Origin: Candidatus Pandoraea novymonadis
Lineage (GTDB): Bacteria; Pseudomonadota; Gammaproteobacteria; Burkholderiales; Burkholderiaceae
NCBI RefSeq assembly: GCF_003004665.1
Contig: NZ_MUHY01000004.1
Coordinates: 1 to 64,000, forward strand
Length of the DNA stretch: 64,000 bases
Direction: 5' to 3'
In this document: piece by piece, positions 1 to 9,821 of the stretch
Numbering within the stretch: the first letter of the stretch is position 1
Layout: the number at the start of each line of letters is the position of its first letter
The notes under the pieces: generated by a model
Told to the model about the DNA's origin: nothing
Database searches by the model: none
The model's input: the letters and a program-made list of their open reading frames with translations, nothing else
Program-made: the position numbers and the translations under genes

Positions 1-22
1 AAGCGTATTTGGATCGCGTTAG

Positions 23-40
23 GGGTCAGTCATATGACCC
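23..40. repeat. Inverted repeat just upstream of tRNA-Trp
   Basis: A six-base arm GGGTCA is repeated in inverted form as TGACCC across a six-base loop. It lies 12 bases before the tRNA gene. It could be the weak terminator of a gene left of the window (in relatives an EF-Tu gene precedes this tRNA) or a processing hairpin. There is no T-run after it, so a terminator role is only a guess. Confidence 0.35.
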
Positions 41-52
41 TGCTGCTATTTT

Positions 53-125
53 AGGGGTATAGCTCAACTGGCAGAGCGTCGGTCTCCAAAACCGAAGGTT
101 GGGGGTTCGATTCCCTCTGCCCCTG
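53..125 (+). tRNA. trnW: tRNA-Trp (anticodon CCA)
   Basis: The cloverleaf folds fully. The acceptor stem AGGGGTA (53-59) pairs with TGCCCCT (118-124), and the discriminator base is G125. The D arm is 62-77, the anticodon stem TCGGT/ACCGA is 79-83/91-95, and the loop CTCCAAA carries anticodon CCA at 86-88. The T arm is 101-117 with loop TTCGATT. The 3' CCA is not encoded in full (the DNA reads CCG), so it must be added by tRNA nucleotidyltransferase. In Burkholderiaceae this tRNA usually lies between a tuf gene and secE; here it is directly upstream of rpsJ. Confidence 0.96.
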
Positions 126-184
126 CCGTTCTTTGTGAAATCTCGACGCCCGAAAGAGGGTGATCATGTTCTTTGGAGAATATT

Positions 185-496
185 ATGCAAAATCAAAAAA
201 TTCGTATTCGTTTGAAAGCTTTTGATTATCGTTTGATTGATCAATCTGCAGCTGAAATTGTTGAAACAGCTAAGCGTACGGGAGCTATCGTTAAGGGTCC
301 TGTGCCTCTTCCGACTCGTATTGAGCGTTTCGACATCCTTCGTTCTCCTCACGTTAATAAGACATCACGTGATCAGTTGGAAATTCGTACGCATCAACGT
401 TTGATGGACATTGTGGATCCTACGGATAAGACGGTAGATGCCCTAATGAGACTAGACTTGCCAGCAGGCGTAGATGTAGAGATTAAGCTGCAGTAA
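185..496 (+). CDS. rpsJ: 30S ribosomal protein S10
   Basis: First gene of the S10 operon. S10 sits in the head of the 30S subunit and also acts in transcription antitermination with NusB. The protein is 103 residues, the normal length, and is conserved end to end (begins [20 protein letters not shown]). The ATG at 185 is chosen over an in-frame ATG at 173 because GGAGAA at 175-180 is placed correctly for it and because the family starts with [10 protein letters not shown] 174-base spacer separates it from rplC. Confidence 0.97.
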   Translation: MQNQKIRIRLKAFDYRLIDQSAAEIVETAKRTGAIVKGPVPLPTRIERFDILRSPHVNKTSRDQLEIRTHQRLMDIVDPTDKTVDALMRLDLPAGVDVEIKLQ

Positions 497-670
497 TGAT
501 TTCATCATTTTATGATCTGAGTGAATTAACTATGCTTGTCAAGCAATAATAGTCAGTATAGAATAATAGGATTAATTGTTTTTTGTTTTAAGAGATGAGT
601 CGCGATTGAACTGCGTCTCATCCTTTTGTTATTTAGCCCCGGCCAATCGAAGTCGGGAATGGAGAAAATC

Positions 671-1327
671 ATGAGCCTTGGACTTGTTGGTCGCAAGGTT
701 GGTATGACACGTATTTTCACGGAAAGCGGTGATGCAATACCTGTTACCGTGCTGGATGTGTCGGGCAACCGTGTGACGCAAATCAAGACAGATGAAATTG
801 ACGGCTATTCGGCTGTTCAAGTTACTTTTGGCAATCGGCGTCCTTCGCGTTTGACAAGAGCTGCTTCTGGTCACTATGCGAAAGCGGGTGTCGAGGCTGG
901 AGAAATCTTGAAGGAATTCCGCGTAGATTTTTCAAAAATTTCTGAATTACATCCTGGTTCGATCATTGATGTTAGTCTTTTTCGTGTTGGTCAAAAGATT
1001 GATGTGCAAGGGGTGTCGATCGGCAAAGGATATGCGGGTACGATTAAGCGTTACAACTTTGGTTCAGGCCGTGCATCACACGGCAATTCTCGTTCGCATA
1101 ATGTTCCAGGTTCAATCGGTATGGCGCAAGACCCTGGGCGTGTGTTTCCGGGGAAGCGTATGACAGGTCATTTGGGGGATGTCATAACGACGATGCAAAA
1201 TCTTGAGATTCTTCGTATTGATGCTGATCGGAAGCTTTTATTTGTGAAGGGCGCTGTTCCGGGGGGTAAGGAAGGAAAGGTTTTTGTGACGCCGGCAGTC
1301 AAGACTAAACTTGCGAAGGGGGCGTGA
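671..1327 (+). CDS. rplC: 50S ribosomal protein L3
   Basis: L3 is an early 50S assembly protein that contacts the peptidyl transferase centre. The start is the ATG at 671 ([16 protein letters not shown]), preceded by GGAG at 661-664; an upstream in-frame extension to 626 is not family-like. The product is 218 residues. The glycine-rich loop reaching into the ribosome core is intact, including the [18 protein letters not shown] segment. It is followed two bases later by rplD. Confidence 0.96.
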   Translation: MSLGLVGRKVGMTRIFTESGDAIPVTVLDVSGNRVTQIKTDEIDGYSAVQVTFGNRRPSRLTRAASGHYAKAGVEAGEILKEFRVDFSKISELHPGSIIDVSLFRVGQKIDVQGVSIGKGYAGTIKRYNFGSGRASHGNSRSHNVPGSIGMAQDPGRVFPGKRMTGHLGDVITTMQNLEILRIDADRKLLFVKGAVPGGKEGKVFVTPAVKTKLAKGA

Positions 1328-1329
1328 TC

Positions 1330-1950
1330 ATGGAATTAAAGCTCCTAAATGAGCAAGGTCAGGAAGCTGCAGGGGTAATCGCGTCAGACATTGTTTTCGC
1401 TCGTGAATACAACGAAGCTTTGATCCATCAATTGGTTGTCGCGTACCAAGCTAATGCTCGTAGTGGTAACCGTGCGCAAAAAGACCGTGAACAGGTAAGG
1501 CATACAACCAAAAAACCGTGGCGTCAGAAGGGCACGGGTCGTGCTCGTGCTGGTATGTCATCTAGTCCGTTATGGCGCGGTGGTGGTCGTATTTTTCCGA
1601 ATTTGCCAGAAGAGAACTTCAGTCAAAAAATTAACAAGAAGATGTATCGCGCTGGTCTGTGCTCAATTTTGTCACAATTAACCCGTGAGGGTCGTCTATC
1701 GGTGGTTGAAGAGATTAAACTTGAGGCGCCGAAAACAAGGTTGCTTGCAAAAAAAATCAAGGCTATGGGTCTTGAATCGGTGTTGGTGATTACAGATGCT
1801 GTGGACGAGAATCTCTTTCTTGCTTCGCGCAATTTACCCCATGTTGCCGTGACCGAGCTACGTTTCGCTGATCCTATGTCGTTGATATATTTTAAGAAGA
1901 TCTTGATGACGAAGGGTGCGGTCGGCAAGATTGAGGAGATGTTGGGATGA
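1330..1950 (+). CDS. rplD: 50S ribosomal protein L4
   Basis: L4 lines the peptide exit tunnel; in enterobacteria it also represses the S10 operon. The start is ATG 1330 ([11 protein letters not shown]), preferred over GTG 1324 because it matches family length (206 residues) and follows an AAGGGGG ribosome binding site at the end of rplC. The extended tunnel loop is present ([20 protein letters not shown]). It overlaps rplW by four bases (ATGA), which implies translational coupling. Confidence 0.96.
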   Translation: MELKLLNEQGQEAAGVIASDIVFAREYNEALIHQLVVAYQANARSGNRAQKDREQVRHTTKKPWRQKGTGRARAGMSSSPLWRGGGRIFPNLPEENFSQKINKKMYRAGLCSILSQLTREGRLSVVEEIKLEAPKTRLLAKKIKAMGLESVLVITDAVDENLFLASRNLPHVAVTELRFADPMSLIYFKKILMTKGAVGKIEEMLG

Positions 1951-2261
1951 ACGACGTTCATAAAAATGGCCATCGTTTGATGCAGGTTCTGCGTATGCCG
2001 GTGATCTCTGAAAAAGCGACGCTTTTGGCTGAGAAGAATGGGCAAGTTGTATTCCAAGTTGCACGTGACGCGGATAAGCAGGAAGTGAAGGCGGCGGTTG
2101 AGCTTCTGTTTAAGGTTGATGTCGAGTCTGTGCAGATTTTAAATCGTAAGGGCAAGCAAAAGCGATTTGGTCGCTTCACGGGTCGTCGTGATCACGAGAA
2201 GAGAGCTTATGTGAATTTGAAGCCTGGGCAGGAAATTAATTTTGAAGCGGAGGCCAAGTAA
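1947..2261 (+). CDS. rplW: 50S ribosomal protein L23
   Basis: L23 lies at the tunnel exit and is the docking site for trigger factor and SRP. It is 104 residues, the usual betaproteobacterial length, ending [13 protein letters not shown]. It starts inside the last codons of rplD and is followed two bases later by rplB, so the genes are tightly coupled. Confidence 0.96.
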   Translation: MNDVHKNGHRLMQVLRMPVISEKATLLAEKNGQVVFQVARDADKQEVKAAVELLFKVDVESVQILNRKGKQKRFGRFTGRRDHEKRAYVNLKPGQEINFEAEAK

Positions 2262-2263
2262 TT

Positions 2264-3091
2264 ATGGCGCTCGTCAAAACAAAACCGACGTCCCCGGGTC
2301 GTCGCGCGATGGTCAAGGTTGTCAATAAAGATTTGTATAAGGGTAAGCCATATGCTCCTTTGCTTGACCTAAAAACTAAGACTGCTGGTCGCAATAATAA
2401 CGGTCATATTACTACTCGTCATATGGGTGGTGGCCACAAGCAACACTACCGTGTGATCGATTTTCGTCGTAATAAAGATGGCATTCCGGCTAGGGTTGAA
2501 CGCTTGGAGTATGATCCGAACCGTAGTGCAAATATCGCATTGCTGTCTTATTTAGATGGAGAGCGTCGTTATATTATCGCGCCTCGAGGCACTGTTGTTG
2601 GGCAGCAATTATTAAGCGGTTCGGAGGCCCCGATTAAGTCTGGTAATTCCTTGCCATTATGTAATATTCCGATTGGTACCACAATCCATTGCATTGAAAT
2701 TTTGCCTGGCAAGGGTGCGCAAATTGCTCGTGCTGCGGGCGCATCCGCGATGTTACTGGCCCGTGAAGGGAGTTATGCTCAGGTACGTATGCGTTCAGGC
2801 GAAGTTCGTCGGGTGCACATCGAATGTCGTGCAACGATTGGCGAAGTTGGTAATGAAGAGCATGGGCTGCGTCAAATTGGTAAAGCCGGTGCCGCTCGTT
2901 GGCGGGGTATTCGTCCGACTGTTAGGGGTGTGGCAATGAATCCGGTGGATCATCCACACGGTGGTGGTGAGGGTCGTACTGCAGCAGGCCGTCATCCAGT
3001 TAGTCCATGGGGTCAACAAACCAAGGGTAAGCGTACCCGAAGCACGAAGCGTACAGACAGTATGATCGTTCAGCGTCGCAAAAAGCGATAA
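2264..3091 (+). CDS. rplB: 50S ribosomal protein L2
   Basis: L2 is needed for subunit joining and peptidyl transfer. It is 275 residues, full length. The conserved C-terminal segment [13 protein letters not shown] with the functional histidine is present near residue 230, followed by the basic tail ending RRKKR. The start follows rplW directly. Confidence 0.97.
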   Translation: MALVKTKPTSPGRRAMVKVVNKDLYKGKPYAPLLDLKTKTAGRNNNGHITTRHMGGGHKQHYRVIDFRRNKDGIPARVERLEYDPNRSANIALLSYLDGERRYIIAPRGTVVGQQLLSGSEAPIKSGNSLPLCNIPIGTTIHCIEILPGKGAQIARAAGASAMLLAREGSYAQVRMRSGEVRRVHIECRATIGEVGNEEHGLRQIGKAGAARWRGIRPTVRGVAMNPVDHPHGGGEGRTAAGRHPVSPWGQQTKGKRTRSTKRTDSMIVQRRKKR

Positions 3092-3103
3092 GGAGCTAGC
3101 AAA

Positions 3104-3379
3104 ATGACACGTTCTGTAAAAAAAGGCCCGTTCTGCGACGCTCACTTGATCAAGAAAGTTGAAGCGACTGTGGCGAGTCGTGACAAAAAACCGATCAAGA
3201 CCTGGTCGCGTCGTTCGACTGTTTTACCCGATTTCATTGGGTTGACAATCGCCGTTCATAACGGTCGTCAACACATTCCGGTGTATATCTCCGAGAATAT
3301 GGTTGGCCATAAGTTGGGCGAGTTTGCACTCACCCGTACCTTCAAAGGCCATGCAGCCGATAAGAAGGCGAAGAAATAA
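3104..3379 (+). CDS. rpsS: 30S ribosomal protein S19
   Basis: S19 binds the 30S head near the decoding site together with S13. It is 91 residues, begins [15 protein letters not shown] and ends [11 protein letters not shown], both typical. The ribosome binding site AAGGAG lies at 3090-3095. It is followed nine bases later by rplV. Confidence 0.97.
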   Translation: MTRSVKKGPFCDAHLIKKVEATVASRDKKPIKTWSRRSTVLPDFIGLTIAVHNGRQHIPVYISENMVGHKLGEFALTRTFKGHAADKKAKK

Positions 3380-3388
3380 GGGGTGATC

Positions 3389-3718
3389 GTGGAAGTCAAA
3401 GCAATTCATAAGGGTGCACATATCTCCGCACAGAAGACGCGTATAGTCGCTGATCAGATCCGTGGCTTGCCTATTGATCGTGCACTGAACGTCCTTACGT
3501 TCTCACCAAAGAAGGCTGCTGTAATTTTGAAGAAAGTGGTTGAGTCGGCAATTGCTAACGTTGAGCACAATGAAGGAGCCGATATTGATGAGTTGCGTGT
3601 CAATAGTGTATTTGTGGACAAGGGTACTTCACTTAAGCGTTTTTCGGCGCGAGCAAAAGGCCGCGGCAATCGCATTGAGAAGCAAACTTGTCATATTACT
3701 GTGACGTTAGGCAATTAA
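3389..3718 (+). CDS. rplV: 50S ribosomal protein L22
   Basis: L22 extends a beta hairpin into the peptide exit tunnel, a macrolide-resistance site. The start is GTG 3389 ([13 protein letters not shown]): AAGGGG at 3378-3383 is correctly spaced and family members begin there, so an in-frame GTG at 3383 is rejected. The 109 residues are normal. The tunnel hairpin ([18 protein letters not shown]) is intact. Confidence 0.95.
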   Translation: MEVKAIHKGAHISAQKTRIVADQIRGLPIDRALNVLTFSPKKAAVILKKVVESAIANVEHNEGADIDELRVNSVFVDKGTSLKRFSARAKGRGNRIEKQTCHITVTLGN

Positions 3719-3727
3719 GGAGCCACG

Positions 3728-4540
3728 ATGGGACAAAAAATTCATCCAACTGGCTTCCGATTGGCAGTCACTCGTAATTGGACCGCACGTTGGTATGCGA
3801 ATAATCAAAACTTTGCGCAAATGCTCAAGGAGGATATTGGTGTTCGGGAGTATTTGAAGAAAAAACTAAAAAATGCTTCTGTTGGCCGTATTGTTATTGA
3901 ACGCCCAGCGAAAAATGCCCGTATCACTATTTATAGCTCTCGTCCTGGTGTTGTAATTGGGAAGAAGGGCGAAGATATCGAAATTCTCAAAACCGAATTA
4001 CAAAAACGCATGGGCGTGTCTGTTCACGTGAATATCGAAGAGATCCGTAAGCCGGAAATCGATGCGCAGCTAATTGCTGATTCGATTGCTCAGCAGCTTG
4101 AGCGTCGTATAATGTTTCGTCGTGCCATGAAGCGCGCCATACAAAATGCGATGCGTTTGGGTGCTAAGGGTATTAAGGTGATGAGCTCTGGTCGTTTGAA
4201 TGGTATTGAGATTGCACGTACTGAGTCTTATCGTGAAGGTTGTGTGCCTCTGCATACTCTGCGCGCTGATATCGACTATGCTGCTTCAGAAGCAAAAACG
4301 ACCTACGGTATCATTGGTGTCAAGGTCTGGGTTTATAAGGGCGATACTTTGCTGGGTGGAAATGACTTGTTGGTTACCGAAGAGCCAGCGGAAGAAAAGC
4401 GACCACGCCGCAATGCGCGTTCGGGTGATCGTCGTCCTCGTCGTGATGACGTTACTGGTGGTGAGCCTGGTGTCGTTAAGCGTACTCGCTCACGTCGTCC
4501 AATGGTTAAACCTAATAGCGAGGCCAAGACTGGAGAATAA
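3728..4540 (+). CDS. rpsC: 30S ribosomal protein S3
   Basis: S3 forms part of the mRNA entry channel. It is 270 residues with an N-terminal KH domain ([12 protein letters not shown] motif near residue 75) and the C-terminal S3 domain. The tail after about residue 215 is rich in Arg, Asp and Glu, as in other Burkholderiaceae, and its sequence is variable in the family. It is followed two bases later by rplP. Confidence 0.97.
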   Translation: MGQKIHPTGFRLAVTRNWTARWYANNQNFAQMLKEDIGVREYLKKKLKNASVGRIVIERPAKNARITIYSSRPGVVIGKKGEDIEILKTELQKRMGVSVHVNIEEIRKPEIDAQLIADSIAQQLERRIMFRRAMKRAIQNAMRLGAKGIKVMSSGRLNGIEIARTESYREGCVPLHTLRADIDYAASEAKTTYGIIGVKVWVYKGDTLLGGNDLLVTEEPAEEKRPRRNARSGDRRPRRDDVTGGEPGVVKRTRSRRPMVKPNSEAKTGE

Positions 4541-4542
4541 AC

Positions 4543-4959
4543 ATGTTGCAACCGAAACGCAGAAAATACCGAAAGGAACAGAAGGGTCGTAACACTGGTG
4601 TCGCTACTCGTGGCAATGCTGTGTCGTTCGGTGACTTCGGGCTGAAGGCGGTTGGACGTGGTCGTCTGACGGCTCGCCAGATTGAAGCGGCACGTCGTGC
4701 TATGACTCGTCATATCAAGCGTGGTGGACGTGTCTGGATTCGAATTTTCCCGGATAAGCCGATCTCACAAAAACCAGCTGAAGTACGTATGGGTAACGGT
4801 AAGGGAAACCCGGAGTACTACGTTGCAGAGATTCAGCCTGGTAAAATGCTGTACGAAATGGATGGTGTCGATGAAACATTAGCTCGTCAGGCTTTCCGCC
4901 TTGCGGCTGCTAAATTGCCAATTCAGACAGTATTTGTTGAGCGCCAGTTCGGGACGTGA
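4543..4959 (+). CDS. rplP: 50S ribosomal protein L16
   Basis: L16 helps position the aminoacyl end of A-site tRNA. It is 138 residues, starting [17 protein letters not shown], with the conserved [14 protein letters not shown] segment and the ending VERQFGT. No truncation or odd residue is visible. Confidence 0.97.
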   Translation: MLQPKRRKYRKEQKGRNTGVATRGNAVSFGDFGLKAVGRGRLTARQIEAARRAMTRHIKRGGRVWIRIFPDKPISQKPAEVRMGNGKGNPEYYVAEIQPGKMLYEMDGVDETLARQAFRLAAAKLPIQTVFVERQFGT

Positions 4960-4972
4960 TTGGAGATTTGAA

Positions 4973-5167
4973 ATGAATGCATCCGAACTTCGTGAGAAAG
5001 ATCAGGATATCTTGAATAAAGAACTGTCCGATTTGTTGAGAGCTCAGTTTGGGCTCCGTATGAGGATGGCTACTCAGCAGCTGACCAATATGAGTCAGCT
5101 GAAGAAGGTTCGTCGCGACATTGCTCGTGTGCGTACCGTGTTGAATGAGAAGGCGAACCAGAAATGA
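4973..5167 (+). CDS. rpmC: 50S ribosomal protein L29
   Basis: L29 lies beside L23 at the tunnel exit. The true start is ATG 4973 ([14 protein letters not shown]), with GGAG at 4962-4965; a longer in-frame reading back to 4901 runs inside rplP and is not family-like. The product is 64 residues with the conserved [16 protein letters not shown] helix. It overlaps rpsQ by four bases. Confidence 0.95.
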   Translation: MNASELREKDQDILNKELSDLLRAQFGLRMRMATQQLTNMSQLKKVRRDIARVRTVLNEKANQK

Positions 5168-5436
5168 ACGATACCGTAAAGACTGCGCTCAAGCGAACTC
5201 TCGTTGGTACTGTTGTTAGCAGTAAGATGAATAAGACTGTGACGGTACTCGTTGAACGTCAAGAGAAGCATCCCTTGTATGGAAAGTATATTGTGCGTTC
5301 CAAGAAATACCCTGCGCACGATGAGACTAATCAATTCAAGGAGGGTGATAAGGTTGAGATTCAAGAAACTCGACCACAATCCAAGAAAAAATCTTGGATT
5401 GTTTCTCGTCTTCTGGAAGATGCAGGTATTATTTAG
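5164..5436 (+). CDS. rpsQ: 30S ribosomal protein S17
   Basis: S17 is a primary 16S rRNA binder with an OB fold. It is 90 residues, with conserved segments [15 protein letters not shown] and [14 protein letters not shown]. It is the last gene before a 274-base spacer that carries a good promoter, so transcription of the next block may be boosted there. Confidence 0.96.
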   Translation: MNDTVKTALKRTLVGTVVSSKMNKTVTVLVERQEKHPLYGKYIVRSKKYPAHDETNQFKEGDKVEIQETRPQSKKKSWIVSRLLEDAGII

Positions 5437-5459
5437 GTCGGCATCTTTAAAATTAAGGC

Positions 5460-5488
5460 TTGCAAGTCAAAAATTATCACATTATAAT
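5460..5488 (+). promoter_or_regulatory. Putative sigma-70 promoter for rplN block
   Basis: TTGCAA at 5460-5465 and a consensus TATAAT at 5483-5488 are separated by exactly 17 bases. They lie in the only long spacer between rpsQ and rplN. The position fits an extra promoter that would let the spc half of the cluster be transcribed independently. Transcription has not been shown. Confidence 0.6.
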
Positions 5489-5710
5489 CCAAGGCTTGCT
5501 TCTTCTTTCACCAAGCCGGTCTTTGGTTTCGGTGGTGACTTTAAGAAGATGTATGGCTATTTCTTGCTGCCTTTTTGGCAAGGGGTTAATCCTAAAATTT
5601 AGTGAGAAATAGCTGCTTTTTGAAGGACTTAACCTAAGCAGTACCAGTTGGTGCTGACGGGGCCAAGACTGACTGACGATTTCGTCGGATTAAGTTGGAA
5701 AGATAAGATC

Positions 5711-6079
5711 ATGATTCAAACAGAAACTCGGCTCGAAGTGGCTGATAACACTGGTGCACGTGAGGTTTTGTGTATTAAGGTGTTGGGGGGATCCAAACGT
5801 CGTTATGCTGGTATTGGTGACGTTGTGAAGGTTACCGTAAAAAGTGCTGCCCCGCGTGGTCGTGTAAAAAAGGGTGAGATATACAATGCGGTGGTTGTAC
5901 GCACTGCTAAAGGTGTGCGTCGTCAAGATGGTTCCTTGGTGAAATTTGATGGTAATGCCGCTGTTTTGTTAAATGCCAAGCTCGAGCCTATCGGTACCCG
6001 TATTTTTGGGCCAGTAACACGAGAATTACGCACTGAACGTTTTATGAAGATTGTATCCCTGGCCCCGGAAGTGCTGTGA
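5711..6079 (+). CDS. rplN: 50S ribosomal protein L14
   Basis: L14 forms an intersubunit bridge and is the first gene of the spc block. The start is ATG 5711 ([19 protein letters not shown]), giving 122 residues; the in-frame extension to 5648 is not conserved. The conserved [12 protein letters not shown] motif is near the C-terminus. Confidence 0.96.
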   Translation: MIQTETRLEVADNTGAREVLCIKVLGGSKRRYAGIGDVVKVTVKSAAPRGRVKKGEIYNAVVVRTAKGVRRQDGSLVKFDGNAAVLLNAKLEPIGTRIFGPVTRELRTERFMKIVSLAPEVL

Positions 6080-6088
6080 GGAGTCAAT

Positions 6089-6400
6089 ATGAATAAGATT
6101 CGTAAGGGTGACCAGGTTGTCGTCTTAACTGGAAAAGACAAGGATAAGCGCGGTATGGTTCTTCGCGTTGACGGTCAAAAAGTTGTCGTCGAAGGTGTAA
6201 ATGTTGCTAAAAAGCACGTGAAGCCAAATCCGACGAATGGTACGCAGGGCGGTGTGGTTGATAAGACTATGCCGATTCACATCTCGAATATCGCGATGCT
6301 AGATGCTAAAGGAAAACCTTCTCGCATTGGTATAAAGCAGGAAGAGGGAAAGAAAGTTCGCTTTCTTAAGACGACCGGTGCGATTGTTGCTGATGTCTGA
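6089..6400 (+). CDS. rplX: 50S ribosomal protein L24
   Basis: L24 is an assembly initiator that binds 23S rRNA early. It is 103 residues with an N-terminal KOW motif ([19 protein letters not shown]). The ribosome binding site GAGG/AGGAG precedes it at 6077-6083. Normal length and ending. Confidence 0.96.
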   Translation: MNKIRKGDQVVVLTGKDKDKRGMVLRVDGQKVVVEGVNVAKKHVKPNPTNGTQGGVVDKTMPIHISNIAMLDAKGKPSRIGIKQEEGKKVRFLKTTGAIVADV

Positions 6401-6417
6401 GGCAAGGAGTTTAGAGA

Positions 6418-6957
6418 ATGGCTCGTTTGCAAAAATTCTACAAAGATAAAATTGTAGCCGACTTGATGGTAAAATTTGCTTATAAGTCTGCTATGCAAGT
6501 TCCGCGGATCACTAAGATCACCTTGAATATGGGGATTGGTCAGGCTGTTCTTGATAAGAAAATTATTGATAACGCTGCTGCTGATTTGATAAAGATTGCT
6601 GGTCAAAAGCCAGTCATGACAAGGGCACGTAAGGCAATTGCGGGTTTTAAGATACGTGAGGGATATCCTATCGGTGCGATGGTGACACTACGAAGTGAGC
6701 GCATGTTCGAGTTTTTAGATCGTTTTATCACTGTGGCTTTACCTCGTGTGCGTGATTTTCGTGGGCTTTCGGGTCGTGCGTTTGATGGTCGTGGAAATTA
6801 CAATATTGGTGTAAAAGAGCAGATTATTTTTCCAGAAATCGAATACGATAGAATTGACGCACTGCGTGGGTTGAATATTAGTATTACGACTACTGCGAAG
6901 ACTGACGAAGAAGCAAAAGCTCTTCTGTCAGCGTTCAAATTTCCGTTCCGTAATTGA
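6418..6957 (+). CDS. rplE: 50S ribosomal protein L5
   Basis: L5 binds 5S rRNA in the central protuberance. It is 179 residues, normal for the family, with the conserved [15 protein letters not shown] and [19 protein letters not shown] segments. AAGGAG upstream at 6404-6409 supports the ATG at 6418. Confidence 0.97.
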   Translation: MARLQKFYKDKIVADLMVKFAYKSAMQVPRITKITLNMGIGQAVLDKKIIDNAAADLIKIAGQKPVMTRARKAIAGFKIREGYPIGAMVTLRSERMFEFLDRFITVALPRVRDFRGLSGRAFDGRGNYNIGVKEQIIFPEIEYDRIDALRGLNISITTTAKTDEEAKALLSAFKFPFRN

Positions 6958-6964
6958 GGTAATT

Positions 6965-7270
6965 GTGGCTAAACTGGCACTTATCGAACGCGAGAAAAAG
7001 CGTGTGCGTCTTGCTGAGAGGTTCGCCGCTAAGCGTGCTGCTCTCAAGTCGATCATTGAAGATACGAGTAAATCGGAACAAGAACGTTATGAGGCAAGTT
7101 TGGCACTGCAACAGTTGCCACGCAATGCGAATCCGACGCGTCAGCGCAATCGTTGTGACCTAACGGGTCGCCCGCGCGGCACATTCCGTAAATTTGGTCT
7201 AGCACGTAGCAAGATCCGTGAAATCGCCTTCCGTGGCGAAATTCCGGGTGTGACTAAAGCTAGCTGGTAA
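6965..7270 (+). CDS. rpsN: 30S ribosomal protein S14
   Basis: S14 belongs to the 30S head. It is 101 residues and starts with GTG at 6965 ([15 protein letters not shown]). It is the long zinc-free form: there is no CxxC pair, and the C-terminal segment [18 protein letters not shown] is that of the C-minus type. GAGG at 6956-6959 serves as ribosome binding site. Confidence 0.96.
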   Translation: MAKLALIEREKKRVRLAERFAAKRAALKSIIEDTSKSEQERYEASLALQQLPRNANPTRQRNRCDLTGRPRGTFRKFGLARSKIREIAFRGEIPGVTKASW

Positions 7271-7286
7271 TAGGAGAAGCAGCACT

Positions 7287-7682
7287 ATGAGTATGAGCGA
7301 TCCTATCGCCGATATGCTGACTCGTATCCGCAATGGTCAGATGGTCGAGAAGCTAAATGTGGCAATGCCATCGTCCAAGCTGAAAGTCTCGATCGCCAAA
7401 GTCTTAAAGGACGAAGGTTATATTGATGGCTATGTGGTGAAGGGGGAAAATGCAAAGTCGGTGCTTGATATTGCACTGAAATATTACGCTGGTCGTCCGG
7501 TGATTGAGCGTCTTGAGCGCGTTTCTCGCCCCGGTCTGCGTGTTTACAAAGGAAGCAATAACATCCCGCAGGTAATGAATGGTCTGGGTATTGCTATTAT
7601 CTCGACCCCACAAGGTTTGATGACTGATCGCAAAGCACGAGCTACTCGGCTAGGCGGTGAAGTTATCTGCTATGTTGCTTAA
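7287..7682 (+). CDS. rpsH: 30S ribosomal protein S8
   Basis: S8 binds the central domain of 16S rRNA and in E. coli represses the spc operon. It is 131 residues, starting [18 protein letters not shown] and ending with the conserved [18 protein letters not shown] at 7272-7276 precedes the ATG. Confidence 0.97.
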   Translation: MSMSDPIADMLTRIRNGQMVEKLNVAMPSSKLKVSIAKVLKDEGYIDGYVVKGENAKSVLDIALKYYAGRPVIERLERVSRPGLRVYKGSNNIPQVMNGLGIAIISTPQGLMTDRKARATRLGGEVICYVA

Positions 7683-7700
7683 CTGCCCGAGGAGAGGAAA

Positions 7701-8234
7701 ATGTCTCGAGTAGGTAAAAGCCCAATAATCCTTAATAAGGATGTGGAAGCCTTGCTGGCTGAAAAAGTATTAACTGTAAATGGTCCTCTTGGTTCTTTGA
7801 TCCGTGGCATTCATCCTTTGGTCGATGTTAAGGTAGAAGGGAGCGTTATCAACTTTTCTCCAGTCAATGAGAGTCGTGAAGCTAGGGCGCTTTATGGTAC
7901 TGAGCGTGCGCTCGTCAACAATATGGTGATGGGCGTGAGCAAGGGTTTTGAAAAGAAGTTATTACTAGTAGGTGTTGGTTATCGTGCCAAGGCAGAGGGT
8001 AACGTCTTGAAACTGGAGCTTGGTTTCTCGCATGACGTTGTCTATCAAATGCCAGAAGGTGTGACGGTTACAACACCAACGCAAACAGAAATCATCATCA
8101 AGAGCGTTGATAAGCAACGTATCGGACAAGTGGCTGCGGAAATTCGTGCTTACCGTCCTCCTGAACCTTACAAAGGCAAGGGTGTTCGCTATGCGGACGA
8201 GGTGCTGATTCTCAAAGAAACCAAGAAGAAGTAA
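7701..8234 (+). CDS. rplF: 50S ribosomal protein L6
   Basis: L6 lies near the factor-binding site. It is 177 residues (usually about 176) with two L6 repeats and the C-terminal signature [25 protein letters not shown] before the ATG at 7701 is a strong ribosome binding site. Confidence 0.97.
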   Translation: MSRVGKSPIILNKDVEALLAEKVLTVNGPLGSLIRGIHPLVDVKVEGSVINFSPVNESREARALYGTERALVNNMVMGVSKGFEKKLLLVGVGYRAKAEGNVLKLELGFSHDVVYQMPEGVTVTTPTQTEIIIKSVDKQRIGQVAAEIRAYRPPEPYKGKGVRYADEVLILKETKKK

Positions 8235-8245
8235 GGGTGCGAAAA

Positions 8246-8611
8246 ATGGACAAGAAACAAGCCCGTTTGCGTCGTTCCCGTCAGACTCGTATTAAACTGG
8301 CCGAGCTTAAGGTGCATCGCCTTTGCGTGCATCGCACTAATTTGCATATATACGCACAAGTGTTTTCGGTCGATGGTACGCAAGTCTTGGTGAGCGCTTC
8401 GACGCTAGAAGCTGAAGTGCGGAAGGAGCTGGGAGATAAGGGAAGCAAAGGTGGAAATATAACCGCTGCATCGTTGATTGGTCGTCGTATAGCGAAGAAG
8501 GCGGGTGCTGCCGGAATTGAGAGAGTTGCTTTCGATCGATCGGGTAACCGCTATCATGGTCGCGTTAAGGCTTTGGCTGATGCTGCTCGTGAAGCGGGCC
8601 TTAGGTTCTAA
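8246..8611 (+). CDS. rplR: 50S ribosomal protein L18
   Basis: L18 binds 5S rRNA with L5. The start is ATG 8246 ([17 protein letters not shown]), the family start; GTG at 8237 would add three residues and sits on the ribosome binding site. It is 121 residues and ends [26 protein letters not shown] in family style. Confidence 0.95.
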   Translation: MDKKQARLRRSRQTRIKLAELKVHRLCVHRTNLHIYAQVFSVDGTQVLVSASTLEAEVRKELGDKGSKGGNITAASLIGRRIAKKAGAAGIERVAFDRSGNRYHGRVKALADAAREAGLRF

Positions 8612-8622
8612 TAGGATTCGTC

Positions 8623-9141
8623 ATGGTAAAGATGCAAGCGAAAGTTCAGGCTGACGAGCGCGACGATGGTCTTCGGGAGAAGATGATATCGATTAATCGG
8701 GTGACGAAAGTCGTTAAGGGTGGTCGTATTCTTGGTTTTGCCGCTTTGACTGTAGTAGGTGATGGTGATGGCCGTATTGGGATGGGTAAAGGTAAGGCGA
8801 AGGAAGTGCCGGTTGCCGTTCAAAAGGCAATGGAACAAGCCCGCCGCAATATGATTAAGGTTTCCTTAAAAAACGGTACGTTGCAGCATACGGTGGAAGG
8901 TAAACATGGAGCCTCTGTAGTACGCATGTTGCCTGCCAAAGAAGGTACTGGCGTGATTGCTGGTGGTCCTATGCGTGCGATGTTCGAGGTGTTGGGAGTG
9001 ACTAATGTGGTGACGAAGAGCCTTGGTTCTGCGAATCCATATAATTTGGTGCGCGCGACACTCGATGGCCTGAAGAAACAATCGACTCCTGCTGAGATTG
9101 CCGCTAAGCGTGGGAAATCGGTGGAGGAAATCCTTGGCTAA
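8623..9141 (+). CDS. rpsE: 30S ribosomal protein S5
   Basis: S5 lines the mRNA entry channel and affects fidelity. It is 172 residues with the N-terminal double-stranded RNA binding domain ([17 protein letters not shown]) and ending [13 protein letters not shown]. Full length, no anomalies. Confidence 0.97.
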   Translation: MVKMQAKVQADERDDGLREKMISINRVTKVVKGGRILGFAALTVVGDGDGRIGMGKGKAKEVPVAVQKAMEQARRNMIKVSLKNGTLQHTVEGKHGASVVRMLPAKEGTGVIAGGPMRAMFEVLGVTNVVTKSLGSANPYNLVRATLDGLKKQSTPAEIAAKRGKSVEEILG

Positions 9142-9155
9142 AGGATAGTGAATAT

Positions 9156-9338
9156 ATGTCGCAGGAAACTATAAAAGTGAAGCTGATTAAGAGTTTGATT
9201 GGTACGCGTCAAGATCATCGTGCGACCGTCAAAGGTTTAGGTCTCCGCCGTCTCAATTCGGTTAGTGAGTTAGAAGATACGTCTGCAGTGCGCGGAATGA
9301 TCAGCAAGATATCGTATCTTGTGAAGGTTATCGAATGA
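9156..9338 (+). CDS. rpmD: 50S ribosomal protein L30
   Basis: L30 is a small protein of the central protuberance region. It is 60 residues, typical, with the [19 protein letters not shown] signature. It lies between rpsE and rplO as in all relatives. Confidence 0.96.
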   Translation: MSQETIKVKLIKSLIGTRQDHRATVKGLGLRRLNSVSELEDTSAVRGMISKISYLVKVIE

Positions 9339-9351
9339 ACGAGAGGTCATC

Positions 9352-9792
9352 ATGGAATTGAATAGCCTCAAACCGGCAGAAGGCAGTAAACATGTTAAGC
9401 GTCGTGTTGGACGTGGTATCGGCTCGGGTTTAGGTAAAACTGCTGGCCGTGGGCACAAAGGACAAAAATCACGTTCTGGTGGTTTTCATAAAGTCGGTTT
9501 TGAAGGGGGGCAAATGCCTCTGCAGCGCCGTTTACCAAAGCGTGGTTTTAAGTCGTTGACACGTCGTTTTGTGAGTGAGGTTCGTATTTCGGATATACAG
9601 AGCCTGGCATTTGATGAAATCGATTTATTGGTGTTGAAGCGGGCGGGATTGATTAGTGAACTGGCGTTGTCAGCAAAAGTGATCGGAATGGGTGAGGTTT
9701 CACGCAAGATTGCTCTAAAAGGTATTGCTGCTACGAAGGGTGCTCGCATGGCGATTGAAGCGGCTGGTGGTTCGGTTGCTGATTTTGGTTAA
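9352..9792 (+). CDS. rplO: 50S ribosomal protein L15
   Basis: L15 is a late assembly protein. It is 146 residues (family about 144) with the glycine-rich N-terminal region ([19 protein letters not shown]) and the conserved C-terminal GAAGGS-like segment ([12 protein letters not shown]). GAGG at 9342-9345 precedes the ATG. Confidence 0.96.
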   Translation: MELNSLKPAEGSKHVKRRVGRGIGSGLGKTAGRGHKGQKSRSGGFHKVGFEGGQMPLQRRLPKRGFKSLTRRFVSEVRISDIQSLAFDEIDLLVLKRAGLISELALSAKVIGMGEVSRKIALKGIAATKGARMAIEAAGGSVADFG

Positions 9793-9821
9793 TTGTTATA
9801 TTAGGGCATTCGGAGCCATCA

